A stretch of DNA of 64,000 nucleotides from Heterobilharzia americana (lineage: Eukaryota; Platyhelminthes; Trematoda; Strigeidida; Schistosomatidae), in the NCBI GenBank assembly GCA_944470555.2, contig OX104134.1, positions 51,327,890-51,391,889 on the forward strand, in the 5' to 3' direction. The notes beneath the pieces were generated by a model that worked only from the letters and a program-made list of their open reading frames with translations, made no database searches and was not told where the DNA came from. Shown here piece after piece: positions 1 to 14,274 of this stretch. Numbering within the stretch: the stretch's first letter is position 1; each line of letters starts with the position of its first letter. A program made the position numbers and the translations under genes.

Positions 1-2435
1 GATTTTGTTACAGAATTGCTTAATTGCTTAATTTTTCCTATTATTGTGCAAATACATAGACTAATGTGACCTATAATGGCATATTTTTCAAGAGCAACTT
101 TTGCTGTTAAGAAAAAATTCACAAATACAAAGAAACACTGATTCCTTTTCGAGGCTGGCAATTTATTGACAACACAATGAAAATCCTCTCGTTGTGTTTG
201 GTATTTAGGCTCACTTATCGTGCATATTTCCCATTTATTTTCAAATTTGTATGCATTCCTAAATAGTTGAATTAGTATTTTTTTTAGCCTAAACGACCTT
301 TCAAGAGAATTATCGAGGTATTGTTACAGAAACACTATTTTGGCTCACTTTAACAAACATTTGTTAACATACACTGAAACTAGAAGGTTTATGATAATCA
401 AAAGCAGTTTATCTACCCAAACTAACTGCCATATTAATGGTGTCACTTATGCACCAAACTCAGTTAACGAAGACTGTCTATAACATAGCAACAGTATCAG
501 CAATATAGTTATTTAATGTACAATCGATTGCTTAAAAGCATGTCCAGTCACGATTTTTTCATATTAAAAAATTAGAGTAGCTTGACGATAACAACAACAC
601 AAGTTTTCTTTCACCCATTGGCTTAACACGCATAAACATTTAGTCATGAAATCGAATTTATCCCTTATGCTATCCTTACTATCTTTTTCTTTGAAAATTC
701 CTAAGAACTCAGTGAAGAGCTAAAATATTTAAACTTAACTAGTAAATAAACATCCATAACATCAGTGTACAACCTTAGGCATTAAATGAAAGTACTGTTG
801 TCGAATCAGGTTCTGCTTTAATTTAATCACTTAATCCCCAGAACCATGACTAACTGAGAAAGTTATTCAGCTGCACGTATTCGTAAACTTTCTCTTAATC
901 AATGAGGCTTTTGTTGTTGTATAAATGACTTATTGCTTAGTTTGTTATATTGCCCTAATGTCATCAGTAAAATTCATCATCATCATTATTAAGAACTATA
1001 TTATGCAGTGAGTTGTGAGCAGCATATTCAGTAATGATTTCGCAAAAATTATTGAAATTTATTGTTTGACAGACGAGAACGAAACTCAAGAACTCACAGC
1101 CTAAATGTGGTCCACAGTAGTATTTAGCTTAGTTTAAATTCTTCAGTCAAAAATCCTTTACTTCACTCTGAAGTCAAGCATAAAACAACATTGCATATTG
1201 TGTTCACTGTTCGCATACAGTAAGAGAAATGACCTGAAACTAAGTTTTATGCTCACTGACATTTATTACACAACCACTTCGACAAAATATGACATTATGT
1301 TGGATAAACTGTCACTAAACTATTCTACGTATGGCGCCTTTTCATCTTACTTTGTGTGTATATTACTTTCTTTCCTCGATAGGCTGTGGCCGTCATTTCA
1401 GAAGACAGAATATCATTAATTATCAGCTAGTAGGCAAATAGTGTGCCAAGACTTAGAGGACAAGAAGTTTTTCATGAGAAAAAGCTAAGCGAATTGTATC
1501 TTTCCCTTCTTTTCCAGTATACTTGTCACCGCTGTCAAACGATACAAATGAATTTATTACAGAAAAACTTAAGTAGAATTGTAGTGAAAACCCATATCTC
1601 ATGTTCTTTCTAACTCAAAGTGGAGAAAAACAAAAAACTTTCGGATGACTGATGAAGTTAGTATATTGTTTCATACTATAAGTAGCACCACTTTTTAAAA
1701 CATTTAGTTTATCAGAAGTGATTTATTTTAAAGGAAAGAAAATAAATGACATTTTCGAAAAATATTGACTTATTTTTAAATTGCCAAACATTTGGTTAAA
1801 TCACTTTATAACAGGTCCTTTGCAATCAAGCAGAATATCAGAGGGAACTGAATGGGTAATCAGATCTTTTCCTAGGACTTGTCACCTTTGAGTATCTTGA
1901 TAACAAATGTAAAGCGGTTAACGAGTAGAGGAAAGCATGATGTTCGCTTGACCAGAAGATGTATTTTATGACTTAGAAGGAGAAATCAAGAAGACTGGAT
2001 CCGGGGATGATAAAAATTCATTGTAAAAAGTGTATTTATCTTGTGTAATCCTGTCGTGGTGTGTTAGAATAAACAGAATAGGTAGACATCTTTTAATTTT
2101 TCCTCAACACTTTGGTGTTGCTAGAAAACACTTTTCAATAGTAGGAATCAAATAATAAACAGGCTTTCAGATTAACACTGAAGTTTGGTACGAAATATGA
2201 CCTTTTTGAGTATGCATCTGGCTTTTCATGTACGACAGAAAGTCCCCATAACTTACGGTAGTAGTTTATCAAATAGGTAAGAGAAGCTTATTTGAGTTTC
2301 ACAAGTGGGATGGTACGAAACGAAGGCGAAGAATTTCGTTCGACAGTGAAGTATTCAACAGAGTAGTGAGTCATCGAGGAGAGGACTAGGGATAAATTAT
2401 TCACCGGGAAAATGAGATATGCCGGGAATAGTTTA
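1..2435. other. AT-rich non-coding DNA, nothing recognised
   Basis: Stop codons are dense in all frames. The only open stretch (1198-1419) has no recognisable domain and low-complexity AT-driven composition. I see no RNA gene or structured repeat here. It could hold unrecognised short exons or old transposon debris. Confidence 0.5.
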
Positions 2436-2640
2436 CCTGTTGACTGACAGCGAAATCCAGTACGCTGATCTCGTCCTATCTAGGATTCATCAGCCGGGTG
2501 TGCTTGTATCCCGGTGAGGGGTGATTACTATCATGGTGGTGTTCTTAATTAAACTCGAACTGAGTATCCATAGCTTCAAACGCCAACACGTTGTCGATGA
2601 AGCTACTGAGGCACGACAGGCACCTCTTGTGTAAAGGGTA
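2436..2640 (-). repeat. Hammerhead SINE (S-alpha type), degenerate copy
   Basis: On the - strand this segment carries a pol III B-box-like stretch (AGTTCGAGTTT, near 2550), a spacer, then a hammerhead-like module. The core CTGATGA is the complement of 2487-2493. Helix II pairs ATCC with GGAC around a TAGATA loop. The second core strand reads GAGAT (complement of 2468-2472) where GAAAC is expected. The order B box, hammerhead, GGATTTCGCTG-type tail matches the copies near 46.5 and 63.6 kb. Schistosome S-alpha retroposons are known to combine a tRNA-like promoter with a hammerhead. The GAAA-to-GAGA change should abolish cleavage, so this copy is probably dead. Boundaries are approximate. Confidence 0.65.
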
Positions 2641-4869
2641 AGGGTAATTGTTTATTAATACTTGTGATTTCATGTTGCCATATAAGGTCGAATTGTTCGA
2701 CCTCTTTTGGCAGATGGAATGCTGTGAAGACAACTCTAGATGGCCTGAATACGTATCATACTGTAACTTACTTGATGACAAGCAGTAAAATCCATGACAC
2801 GTTTAATTATACCTTGAACTGGTCAGCATTTCAGAATATGTTTTTGCATAACATGTAGTAGAAAAAGTTAGGCATCACGAAATCTTTGGGAGTAGTGATT
2901 CTAACTTTTGAAATGAGGAAAAAATTCAGAGATCTAGTTTGTCATTTTCAGGGTCAGAAGATACTTTATTCAATCCTTTCAAATTCCATAGGTGTATTGT
3001 ATTGATAATTCACAGCCTAGGACCAGTAAATTTCTGGCTTCGGTAAAGCAAAACGAAAATGATATACACACCTTTGCGAAGAATACTCATCATCCATTGG
3101 AAATATTGATTACTCCCCACTTCTGCTTTGTTGTTGTTGTAGGTTCCAAAGCCATTTATCCCAGCATCCACTGCATTGCTTAGTAACTAAAGAAAATATG
3201 TATATGTTCTATTTTAGCTTTGGAACGTCAAAAGGTAGAGTACATGTCGACTAGTTACTCGAACCTGAATAAAAAAATTTCCGTGCCAGCATGAAGTCAA
3301 AGTGCTTGCCACCGAAACTCATTTTGAATTTATCAGGTGATGCAATCATCAGGCATATGAATTAATCCTACGAACTGTGTAACAGGTGTCGTTGTGATCG
3401 ATAATGTGACAGGTACTATTGACTTCTATTTGTAACTCAAAGATTGATGTAGCAAGTCTCAGCGGAATGGGATGATATCATGACATTTTAACACAAATGC
3501 CCAATAAACAGTTCCGAAATTATAAAAATTCATGTTCTATGTGAAATCTAATCTCTTAGTTGTTCAGTGTTGGGATATAAGAACTCAGCACTAAGTTGTC
3601 CACCCACCGAAGACTTTAGTGTAACACTTGTGTGAAACATCCTGTAAACTTCCATTATGTAAAGTGTTTTTACGCGTCAGTACACTGCTTTCCGTCAAAA
3701 ACAGCACTTGCTTACGCATCATTTTCAATCATACACTAAAGCATAGTGTTTGTGCTATCGAATGAAAGCTTGTTTTAAACGTGTATAAAATTTTATTAAG
3801 TACTTACATTTGAGGTTTATTTATGGACAGTGTTTCACCAAGTCACATTAGGTGGGAAATCTATTTTTCCTCACTCATCACAGGCTGCTTCGCTGACAAT
3901 TTAGTAGTCTGTTCTGATTCATTCATAATTCTCAAAGGAATGAATATGTAACCTTGCTAACCCGATTATTTTAAACAAGGTCAGTCAGTGTGGCTGTATA
4001 AATAAATGTTAAAGGTTCAGTTGTATAGCATGAAATTGAATAAAACCCGTAGCCCACAAGGTTTTCTTTTCTCTAATAACATATATAATATTTGTTTAAA
4101 TATATACTTCTAAATAATCTCTCACAAAGATTTTCTGAATATTAGAATTATTATAATTTATGTTCTGGAGTGTCACTGATTTCATTTTCTCTGTTAATCA
4201 GTGAGGTCACGAACAATAGCACCAATAACACTATTAACATTAAGAATAAATAATCATCCTAGGTGTTCTAGAATTCTCATTTTCTTTTGCAACAGGATTA
4301 GACGAGAAATTCACCAATAATCATTTCACTGGAATCCACCTGTATATTTATGAGTATGAGGCATTTTATGTTTGTGGCTGTGTTAGTATTTGCGTTCACC
4401 GAATTATTGATATATGGCTTACTGCTTTATGATTAAATATTATATGAAGAGTGACATTTTTAACTGATTCTCTGTAAATTTCATCTTTTCTTCTATTTTC
4501 CTTACTTTAGATTTTGTTATTATTCGTGTTTGTGTAAAGTGATAGGATTTTAAGCATGAAAAATTGTAACATTTTGTCTTTTCAGAACTGGAAATGGCTT
4601 GATGGTTCTTTGGTGATTTTTGTTTATATCAATAACTGTATCTGGCGAAAAATCTGAATTACAATTTATCGACATTCGATAAATAAGTAAATAAGTGAAA
4701 GATAAGTACCAAATTAATCACAGTTTTACGCGTAATAACAACTTATCTGGTCGTCGTATCAAAAATTATTTCAAATGAAATGGATCATTGCACTTAGATA
4801 CATTTGGTACAATGTACAATATACACTGATAGGTCACTGCAGAACAAACAATCTCGTTATCTAGTCGTG
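2641..4869. other. AT-rich non-coding DNA, nothing recognised
   Basis: Short open frames at 2664-2858 and 2992-3183 show no domain, no convincing splice context and no similarity to anything else in the window. No repeat boundary is visible. Confidence 0.45.
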
Positions 4870-5410
4870 AGTGCTGACCGAATTAAATCTGCTATCAGCC
4901 ACCAGCCACCAAGATAGGAGGCTCACTATTATGGTGAACTTTGGAGGATGTTAGTTGTTTGGAAGCAGTCGACAAGAAGCTCTGAACGGAAGTTTCATCC
5001 GTATTGGTAATCATCAGTAGGGCTTGTCTGCAACCTTGGGGGAACTTCTATCCCTTATGAGATTAAAACTTCTGTCATCCAGTTTTGCAGTTAAAAGTTG
5101 CCACCGAGCGATTCGGGCCGCAACTGACCTCCTGTAGGACTGAACTGATGATCAGACAACATGATACTGGGTGCTCTGTAATGATCAGTCAATGTATAGG
5201 AGGTCACTCATGGCCTGAATAACTCAGTGATAACATCGCTGATTGCGATATTGGGTGGCACAAGTTTGACTCTTGCAGAGGACAACAGCTTCCTCGAGGT
5301 CGCAAATGCGCCTTGCTGAAGGGCACCAACAAGCACGAAACCTGGGTCTAGGGATTTCTGCTGACTGCTTTCAACCAACTATCATCCAGCAGTGTGCAAT
5401 ATTTAGGAAG
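4870..5410 (+). repeat. tRNA-like SINE with hammerhead-like tail (third family)
   Basis: This segment is GC-richer than its surroundings. It has a tRNA-like A-box region (TGGCCTGAATAACTCAGTG at about 5211-5229) and a B-box-like AAGTTTGACTCTT at 5262-5274. About 40 bases later it has CTGAAGG (5316-5322), a possible helix II, GAAAC (5337-5341), a short ACC/GGT helix III and a TC cleavage-type position. That is the hammerhead order, but core A9 is G here and helix II is poorly paired, so it is probably inactive. The body differs from both the S-alpha-type copies and the 24.7-kb family. The stretch before about 5130 may be a separate repeat. Confidence 0.5.
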
Positions 5411-8400
5411 AATGGATTTGTTGTCAATAATCTTCTTCAAAGCCGCACAAATGAGACTCATAAACTGTTATGATAACTTCGATAAAGATTAGTGTAGCAA
5501 AGTTAATGAATTTCGGTGTTCTTTAGCATTGAGATTCTGAAGTTTGTTAGTGAAACGAGTAAGATGTAGACTTTTTGTTTATTAGTTCTAGGATCTCTAG
5601 CCTAATATGAGTTTCCTGAAGGAACATGAAAGTTATATTCAAAGATTCTTGCCTATCAGTATCTAACACATAGCACAAAACAAACTGCGACATTATGTCA
5701 CATGTTTGAGTTTAGTTGCCACATGAACAACTTAATCAGCAGACAGCGAAGGTCTCTAAGGACTTAACAGGCATATAAGCTACAATTCAGTAAACAAACA
5801 GACTGAACTGATAGAGTCGGTTAACTTGGGAATAGTAATTGTAGTCATCCTGGTCAACCATCAGTGATGAGATTGTGCTGTTTCACCAGAAGTTGGTTTA
5901 TTCTAAATAACTTATTTCAAATTCATCAAAACGTTTATCAATCCAAGAATCTCAAACATTAGCAATTATCTGAATTATACTTCGCACAATAAATGCTCCA
6001 AGACAGCACATAGTCAGACAACTTATGAAGCCTTTGTACGAAACATCACATTTTTGACATCACCTTACTAGGTGAAAAGAAATCTAATTCCCATTAGCTA
6101 GCGAATTAATTCAGTGATATGCTGAATTTGTTTTCACGTCCATTCCTTTAGAAGGTAAAGCCTCTAATTTAATTTTTCTACAGATAACCAAAGAATTAAG
6201 AAATGCAGAAGAATGATTAACTGAAAGTATGTTATCAAACTCTTAATGGTCCTATAATAGATTTCTGTAGTGTAGGCAACAATGGATCGTTATAGAATGT
6301 CCGTAAGACTATAAAAAATTTCATAGAAAATACATGCAGTATGGACAATGACATTTCTTCCACCTTTGTACACTCTGTCTTTATAAGTGCGAATATGTTC
6401 ACTAATTTTTTCAACATTTACGCCGATTTATTACTAAATTTATTGCTCTGTTGACAAACGATTTATCCTACTTGAGTTTAATCAAGTGAAATAGGATATA
6501 GATTACTTATTCATTCCAGTTGACAATGTCAAAACATACGGCTATAAACGACGTATTTGTGTAGAAACGAAATGAGAAAACTACACAAACATCAAAGTTA
6601 TACATGACACATTTTGAACGATGCTTGACTTCAGATGTATAATAATAATAATCTGATACATTAAGAATTAATGAACATGCAACCCGTTTTTGTACCTTAC
6701 TTAGAGAAAAGTAGGTTGCTGTCTTAGAATAAGATAATGAGTGTGATTTATAGCTACCTACTATACTATTTATTTTACTTTAATATATGAGCACTGTTTT
6801 CTAGTCTCGAGAACTACCACTCATTTTCATCCAATGGGCTTTATTTCTTTCCCTCTCTCTTGCTCTTTTCATTATCATCGCTATGTAAGGAGCTGAAATT
6901 TGGTTCTTTACAACATTCTATTAACATACTGAATGATGAAAAGTTAGGAGTTTGGTTCCTCTCCTCTTTTAAGGAACAAGTTTTACAATAATGTAGTTCC
7001 GAAATTGTCTTCCAAAAAGTTTAAGCCTATCGCTTTTACATCAAGTGTAATATGTACTTCAGTTTACGTCTCAAAAACTTAAACCATCAACTCACATTTT
7101 ATCGTGAGCCAGTCCGTCATATATCTAATCCTGGTTAGATCCTATTTTTAATTTACTTGACTTTCTTCAAACCCCTTTAATACAAACCAGAAACAGTGAA
7201 CTTAACTTTCACGTTATCTACAAAACAATATTAAAGAATATTTCGTAAATTAGTTGCATGTTACCTGTTTCCTATTGGTTGTGATATCTCACGAACCATG
7301 TTTATGACATTTGGGTAAACAAAATAATTTAAAGTCTTAATGTGCATTATACCTTATAGATTATCAAAGATGATTGTTAGGTTCCTCAAAAATATCAAGT
7401 TGCCTGGCTTAGATGATAGATTTCAAATTAGGTCGGTAGAATCCAATCAGTTTCAGTATAATAGTGGTGAGACATGCATATGGGGTATTGATTAGCTTCC
7501 TGAAGAGATTTTCGTAACAACGGTAAACATTAGGGTTACTGAACTTTAGAGATTGTGAGAAGACGTCTTTTACCTTGGTTTAAAGATTATGCCTAAAATC
7601 AAGACAGACATTTTACTCAATGATGTTAAAATCAACATCATCAATTTTAACTCACAACTATTCAGATATATATCAAGCAAAAGATTTATTTTGATTATAC
7701 GTGACACTGACTTATAGGTGATATATACCATTTGCTCACGCGAACCCCTAGGAATTAGGTCAACCAATTCCAATATATTACTTTGTGTTGTCGATATTCC
7801 TTCGCCTTCCTCTATAAGGATTTAATTGGAAGAGTAAAAAATTGAAATATAAAATAAACTACCTTTAATAAAGTTTAATCAGGCCATGCAATTTATGAAT
7901 CATTTTGAATGACCGCGATGTATACCAAGTATCACTATTGCCTAGATGCCAGTTAAATAATTTTAGGACACATTTTTAGTTGATAGTTTTGATTTTAATT
8001 TTTAAGATGAATACTGACAAGTATAACTGCACATATACTCAAAGACTGTCCAAAGCCTATATAACTTTGACTAAAGGAAGAAAACCTATCAGTGTGAGTG
8101 GATTTCAGTAATCCATACACGTTATTAGAACATTTTAAAAAGCTTTGCAAAATACAAATTAACTGTTCTTTTCCCAAAACATCTGCTTCATTTACAGTAA
8201 CAGCAGCAGTAACATAATTTTCCTGATACTCAAATGCTTATGTAAAAGCCTTTCTATGAACTTTAAGTAGGTGTGTAGCAGCTAACTCTTTCATGTTTAT
8301 ATTCTACTTCGAAATCGATAATTACTCTTGAGGGATTTAGATACGATTCTTAGAGATAGACAGGCTTTAGTATCATCGTAAAGTGAGCAACGTTGTGATT

Positions 8401-10320
8401 CATACAAATTAGCACGTCGAGTGTTGAGAATACTAATAATTATTATTATTTTATTACTGACCAGCAGTGTATTGATCAGTATATAAAGAACGGAGTCTTT
8501 TTAATAAATTTCATCATCCAAGGATTAGAATGGAGTTATAACAGAACATTTCAGACGATCTTCATTCGAAAACCAAAATATCAGTGGTCCCAAAAAATTC
8601 GCTAGCAGTAGATTTAGATAAAATGCATCTTTTCATTGAGTTGTTCTCATCTTATTTTCTTCACTGAATACCACCTTCGGCAGTTAAATAGGAAAACATT
8701 CAATTGACGCCAGAAAAATGCTTATTTAGGGAAATTCGTACTTACAGTACATTTTTAAAATCCAGTGGAAATAACAAGATTATAATTTGTCGACATTGGC
8801 ATCGTATAAGTCAAATAATTTTTCTTCCTGTGTTGTTTAGTTCATTTTCATACAAGCATGCGAACATCTAGTACAAATCCATGTTACAACACTTTTAGGT
8901 CGTAAGCAGATGAAGAAAAACCTCAAGCTGAAATAAATCCGTGCCAGTCTACTGAAACTGCTTATGTCACTTTAATTACATTAACTAATTATGCTGCATA
9001 CGTTCTATGTTGTGTGACTGATACAATGGGTTTTTATTCCCTTCAAATAGTGTGTGAAATGAATAATTCTGAGCGTAATTTTAATTAGTCTCTTCATTTA
9101 TCGTAATATTTTTAATCCTGAGTGCTACATTAGGCTGGCATAACAACATACCAGGAAGAGCAGTGTGTTAAAGCCTGACAGCTACAGATTTTCAACGGTG
9201 TACTTTCTTTCCAAGGTACAGCACTAACTAACCACCACAAGTATGTCATTTCTCGAGCTAGATGCTGTTTTTTGAGTTGTAGATGACTGAGAAACTTATA
9301 GTGAGTAAAAGAAATCAATGAACCACTGTTGTTCAATTGTACAAGAAACAAGGGAAAACACTAAGTTTATCTTTTCGAAAGTATACCGCCAAAATAGCAT
9401 ATCGGCAGGTTTAATAAATAGTTATAGATGTTATAGGCTATAAACACCTATAGGAATAGATTACTTTTGTTCGTGATAGATAAAAACATTGACAAAAGGA
9501 AAAAACAGCTGGGTTTAAACTAAAAAAATTTCCAGCAGTTTCATATCAATAAATTCCGCTTCTGTTACGTTTGTATATTATTTTGAAAAAAATTACAAAT
9601 TCATTTGTTAGTTTAATGTTTCCATAATGCACAAATATATTGGGAAATGCACACAGGTGCAGAGAAATAACAAGCAAGATGGAAATAAATGAATTCATTC
9701 TAGTATGTATTATTTTGTTCACTGTGCATTAGCCTGATTTATCCTAATTTCGCTATATTCGTCAAAACTGAAATAAAGTGACCAGCCGGTGTTCGAGAAG
9801 CTGAAATGATTGTGATTTCTGAGCCAAATCCATCTTAGATATATCAGTGATAATCTAAGTCATATATAGGCGAAATGATGTCTTATTACAATATTGTTCC
9901 AATGTGAATGAGGAAGTATACTTATCAACATAAGTGACTTTTAATGAAACATACTGTTCGCTTGTAGAATATCTGCTTGTCAAAAAAAGACGATTCCTGG
10001 CCAGACGAATTCATTCTTTTGGCCCTATGTTCATGAGCACATGGTGGAAAGCATAGAACATTCCAAGATAACTTTTGACCAGGGGTCAAATGTACTTAGT
10101 AATATATAGGTAATATACAGGTATGAATGCAGAATAGGAAAATAAATAATAGGCCAGAGATTGATATATGATTATATCCAAGGGAAATTACTGGAGTAGT
10201 GAATTTCTAACGAAAGACATGGCAAAAAGGGGGTTGTTTATGCTTTTTAGATGCTTAATGATGGTTTGAACTTTTGAATAACTAATTGTTCAGCCATGCC
10301 TAGATATCATTTTGCCACTC
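5411..10320. other. AT-rich non-coding DNA, only a minor repeat
   Basis: No gene was recognised. Open frames at 6235, 7570, 7995 and 9130 are short and lack domains. A roughly 56-base segment at 9058-9113 resembles 41949-42005 (see that repeat entry). Simple AT-rich runs occur near 8440. Confidence 0.45.
9058..9113 (+). repeat. Short dispersed repeat, copy 1
   Basis: This segment aligns with 41949-42005 in the same orientation, with a shared GTAATTTTAATTA core and similar flanks. It is probably a fragment of an unidentified interspersed repeat. The similarity is moderate and AT-rich, so chance contributes to the uncertainty. Confidence 0.4.
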
Positions 10321-10644
10321 TTATTGGATGACTTGGTAGCATTTAATACAAATAATTGAAACATTTGTCAAGAAAGAGAGGTATTTTGATGCCACCAAGT
10401 ACACTTTTATGAAGTTGAAGTTGACTCCCTTCTTTGTCAACCAGCTTGGATAGTGTTCAGGGCAGCAATTTGTAAACAGGGACATAGTATGACCCATGAA
10501 CCTGACTTCACAGGAGCGCACAAACTGACAAACGTATAGTGATGTGCTCAGGTGCTCCAGCTTGTCCTTTTTATACTGAAGAAAGAGTTCCTGATAGCCA
10601 ATATAATTCTGAGGTCTGCGGCAAAAAATGTTCTTTCTGTGCAC
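10321..10644 (-). pseudogene. Penelope-like element relic (GIY-YIG endonuclease region)
   Basis: This 107-codon open frame reads CEVRFMGHT followed about 13 residues later by EHYPSWLTKKG. That arrangement matches the C-terminal GIY-YIG nuclease of Penelope-like retroelements, where a Cys-rich stretch leads into (Y/F)(I/M)G(H/Q)T and then an EH plus WL block. In PLEs this domain nicks the target DNA. No reverse transcriptase block is readable upstream (to about 10.9 kb), so this is a truncated, decayed copy. It resembles the EHVP-type relic at 35.8-36.1 kb more than the ones at 23.4 and 48.3 kb. Assignment rests on motif pattern only. Confidence 0.55.
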
Positions 10645-13600
10645 CTAGATGGTCGCTTCCCAAGAATGTCTTCCATACTATTACGTTCGAACTCCATGTT
10701 CAGTAGAGCTTTTTTATTGACTGTTTAGCACTTTCACTTGCTTGGTCATGATGTGCGATAATGGAAGCCACTGACACTACAGACATATAGTTCAGAAGTA
10801 ACCCATTCCTTTTCTGCTTTGCTGGTCGATTTTACCATGTAAGTCAGATTTAAAGCCCTTTGAGCGCTCTGTCTGTTTTAGGAAAAATAAGGTTCGCTAC
10901 TGATGAACTCAGCTGTGAACGAAAAAGAAAACCTTTCAGTTGGCAAACATGAAGTTATGATCACTGAAAACAGTAGTTTGGTGCGAAGAGTCTGGAGTTA
11001 CTGATATCAATCAATAAGTATACCACAGCCTTCTAGCTCTGATGGCAGACAAAGTGAACAAATTAGCAGCGTTTATAACTGTCTGAAGTTAGTAAGCCAA
11101 ATAAAAGTAATCTCACTATCCGACGTCTGTTTTAGACTGATTATTCACCGATTACTCAACATATGCACCTCTTTATTTTTGAAAAGTACACCTAAATGAA
11201 TTCCATATTAGATTTATTTATTTGGTTTTTAAGACGCAGTGATACAATATCATTTACTTGATGACGTTTTAAGCATAAGTTGTTGCTCATAATTATACCA
11301 ATCTGTGTGTGTGTTATAAATCAAATAAACAAACCTAATATGAATCACTTTCTACCACGGTGCCCAAGGTTTACACTTACACACTGAGATTAATTAGAGG
11401 CACCACTTGTCAATGAAGCCGACTTATGTAGGTTTACCTGTTTCGCCTATTTTATGCAGGAAACCAAGTGAAAATTCAAGGAATTGTTCTGAGAATTCTA
11501 CTGCTAAGCTTTTTTTATCAAGGAGTATTTTGCAAACATTTACTTAGCTGCATCTTTTTTAAAGTTAAAATGAACTTTGATTTCAGAATCCTCTGTGACT
11601 GTGTTTGCACTTAATGCGCAGTAATAAAAATTTGTGAATGTTTCGGGAATATTCACATACCTATGTGAATGTATTTACTTGTAGTATATTTGGTCAAACA
11701 TTGAAGCTAACTTACGCCTAGAATATATGCATAGATTAGTGCACTTCGACTTCCTTGCATATTTACTGTCTAACCATTTTATTTGTCAAGTGGTAGCATG
11801 AGTTAATGACACGCTCAGAACCACCTTAACCAGATACTTTTTTGGTAATGCTACTCTTCCTTTATCATATCTAGTAGACGTAATCAAGATTTAGGAAATT
11901 CTGATGCTGTCTGGTCAAATGTTTTAGACTTTTCAAATTATTTTTATCGAATGTCACTTTGTTGCCCTGAATGTTAAGTATTAAAAACATCTTACTATAT
12001 GGTGCCTTCACCTTCATTCCTCTAAATTGATATGAATTATTTTTCACGTAGATACTAGATAGGTTTTTAATCCTAATAAAGCATGGAATTATTCACAGAA
12101 TACTTCGCAGTTTTACACTTATCTTTAGTAGAAAGTTAGGGTTTCCAGTCGATGGATTCATGAAAGTTATGAATTAATTCACCTTATCATCCGGATAACC
12201 TCTTAGTTGTGTTCTCATATTACCATATCACTTAGTAGCCTTATTTTCCCAGTTGTGGTCAGTAACTAAATTTGAAAAAATATTCTTCGCCTGTTTAAAT
12301 TCTGTTGTTAAAGGATTTGTACAACAAACTTACGTCACCTTTACATAAGATTAGACTGCATCACATAAACTAACAATGATTATCATCAAGACCTAATAAA
12401 TGGCTGGAACCATTCATAAGCTTTATGATTACTGGGTTATTCAATGCATATTAAAGTAAATGATTTTAAGAATACTGACGGGCACAACAATAAAAAATCT
12501 CAGGTTCTAGGATAAATTAATAACCAAGGTCAAAGTATACCTTCTCAGACAGTTAGTTATGCTCCACATAGAAAAAGAACTCTTACACCTTAGACGATTT
12601 TCCAGATTCCAGACTTTGTTAGCAGTAAGTCAAAAAAGTATTGCTACTTTGGCTATTAATAAATATAAGCCGTTACTGTTAGGAAACACAGCATCAGCGT
12701 ATCTTCTTGGTCAAAGCATTTGATAATGGCATTCTATGCTTCATTAATTCTTCATTAGTTGATAGTGAGTCGGTCAGAAACCATATGTTTCTTGTGTAGT
12801 TTTTATATTTGAAATACCACAATTCAAGTTTGTATCGAAAAAATGCTAAGCTAGTGCTAGAAAATTATATTTTTTCATGTAAGAAAATATCTGTTTAAGT
12901 AGGCATTTCAAATCGCATTCAATCCCACACAAATTCTGGGCTGACCTCTATTAGTTCTGTTACTTTCTGGGACTAAACAATGGTATGATATATGAAGTTT
13001 TGAAAAAGTATTCCATTTTATTTCACGTAGACAAGACCGGTGTCCAAAAACAGGGTGGAAAGAATTGATTTTTGGAAGTAAATACTTAGTAACTTTTAGG
13101 AATCGTTTTCCTGTGAACTTTCTTATTTCACGACTACAGATTTTGTAAGTAAGAAAAAAGTTTAGACTTCAGAAAAATAACTCTCTGACTAAATCATTTC
13201 TCATCGTTTCATGCGTTTTCAATAATTTCAAAAGGAATAAATAATGTCAAAATCGAACAAATATTCTACCTTTTTACAAAACTTAGTGTCATAACTAATA
13301 AAAATTTTATTAGAAAGGGTCATAGTCATTACGGAAAAATCGTCTCAGTCTAGCAAAATGACCGTGAAACAGTAACCCAATGTGTTTAGTAGTATATACT
13401 GAATATCTTAGATTCTACTCCTTACCAGAGTCCACATTTATCCAAGAATCAACATGAAAACAACCCACATTCCAACAGTTGTAGGCTAGTTCACTCCAAA
13501 CAAATCAGTATTGAAAAATCATCTAGTCTATTTTTATTGTCTGTCATCAAGTGTGAAACCTAACTCTTTAGGTATTTTTAACAACTTAATGCCTAGATGC

Positions 13601-14246
13601 ATTTAAACTTAAGAGCAAAACTTAGGAAATGTAATCTTTGCAGAAAATATTCTATTAAAATACTCACTCTTTGTAGGATTTTAATGTTTACAGCACACTA
13701 TCTTTTGGTGAAAACTAAACTAATTTTCTACTCCAGTAAATTTAGACGTTATGCATATATAGTTTCGCCATTTGAAGTATGATCAAATATGTTTGCCTAA
13801 CTTTCTGTTGATATGAAGATATAACGTAGTCAAATATTTTTGAGTTGTACGACTTAATGATATAAAATCAAGTTTGATAAAAAAAGAATTATATTTTCTA
13901 AATACTAAACTTAGAAACGCTGTAGCCTTTAATGCAACTGAACTGAAATTTTAAGTATCAGTGTTTAATCATTATGAAGTAGAACAAAGATATTAACAGA
14001 ATGAAATGCCTACATTATATCCCACATCTTGTCATAAGCTGTAAACAGTCTAAACTCATAAATGTTTTCACAATCAACAAATAAATATTCAACAAAATTC
14101 AATTGTTTCAGGCAAAAACTAAACTCAAAGTTCACAGTGCACCTACAGAAATATGGAGAAAAAGTAACAGTAAAGCAATCGAAATGAAAGTATATGTGTA
14201 AATATAAAAAACTAAGATTACCAAAGTCAGGAAGTAAGGAAGAAGA
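10645..14246. other. AT-rich non-coding DNA
   Basis: Apart from the PLE-associated repeat at 11243-11342, no gene or element was recognised. The open frame at 13597-13782 has no domain. Confidence 0.45.
11243..11342 (+). repeat. PLE-associated flank repeat, solo copy
   Basis: The part around TTTACTTGATGA...TTGCTCATAATTATA aligns with 48024-48120 and, inverted, with 49090-49185, which flank the PLE fragment there. The following TGTGTGTTATAAATC...CCTAATATG aligns with 49190-49225. It is probably a leftover terminal segment of the same element family. Confidence 0.5.
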
Positions 14247-14258
14247 TATGTAACAAAC
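14247..14258. repeat. Target-site duplication of RTE copy 1 (left)
   Basis: TATGTAACAAAC here is repeated exactly at 17494-17505. The two copies bracket the RTE element, as expected from target-primed reverse transcription. Confidence 0.85.
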
Positions 14259-14274
14259 ATTATTATTATTATTA

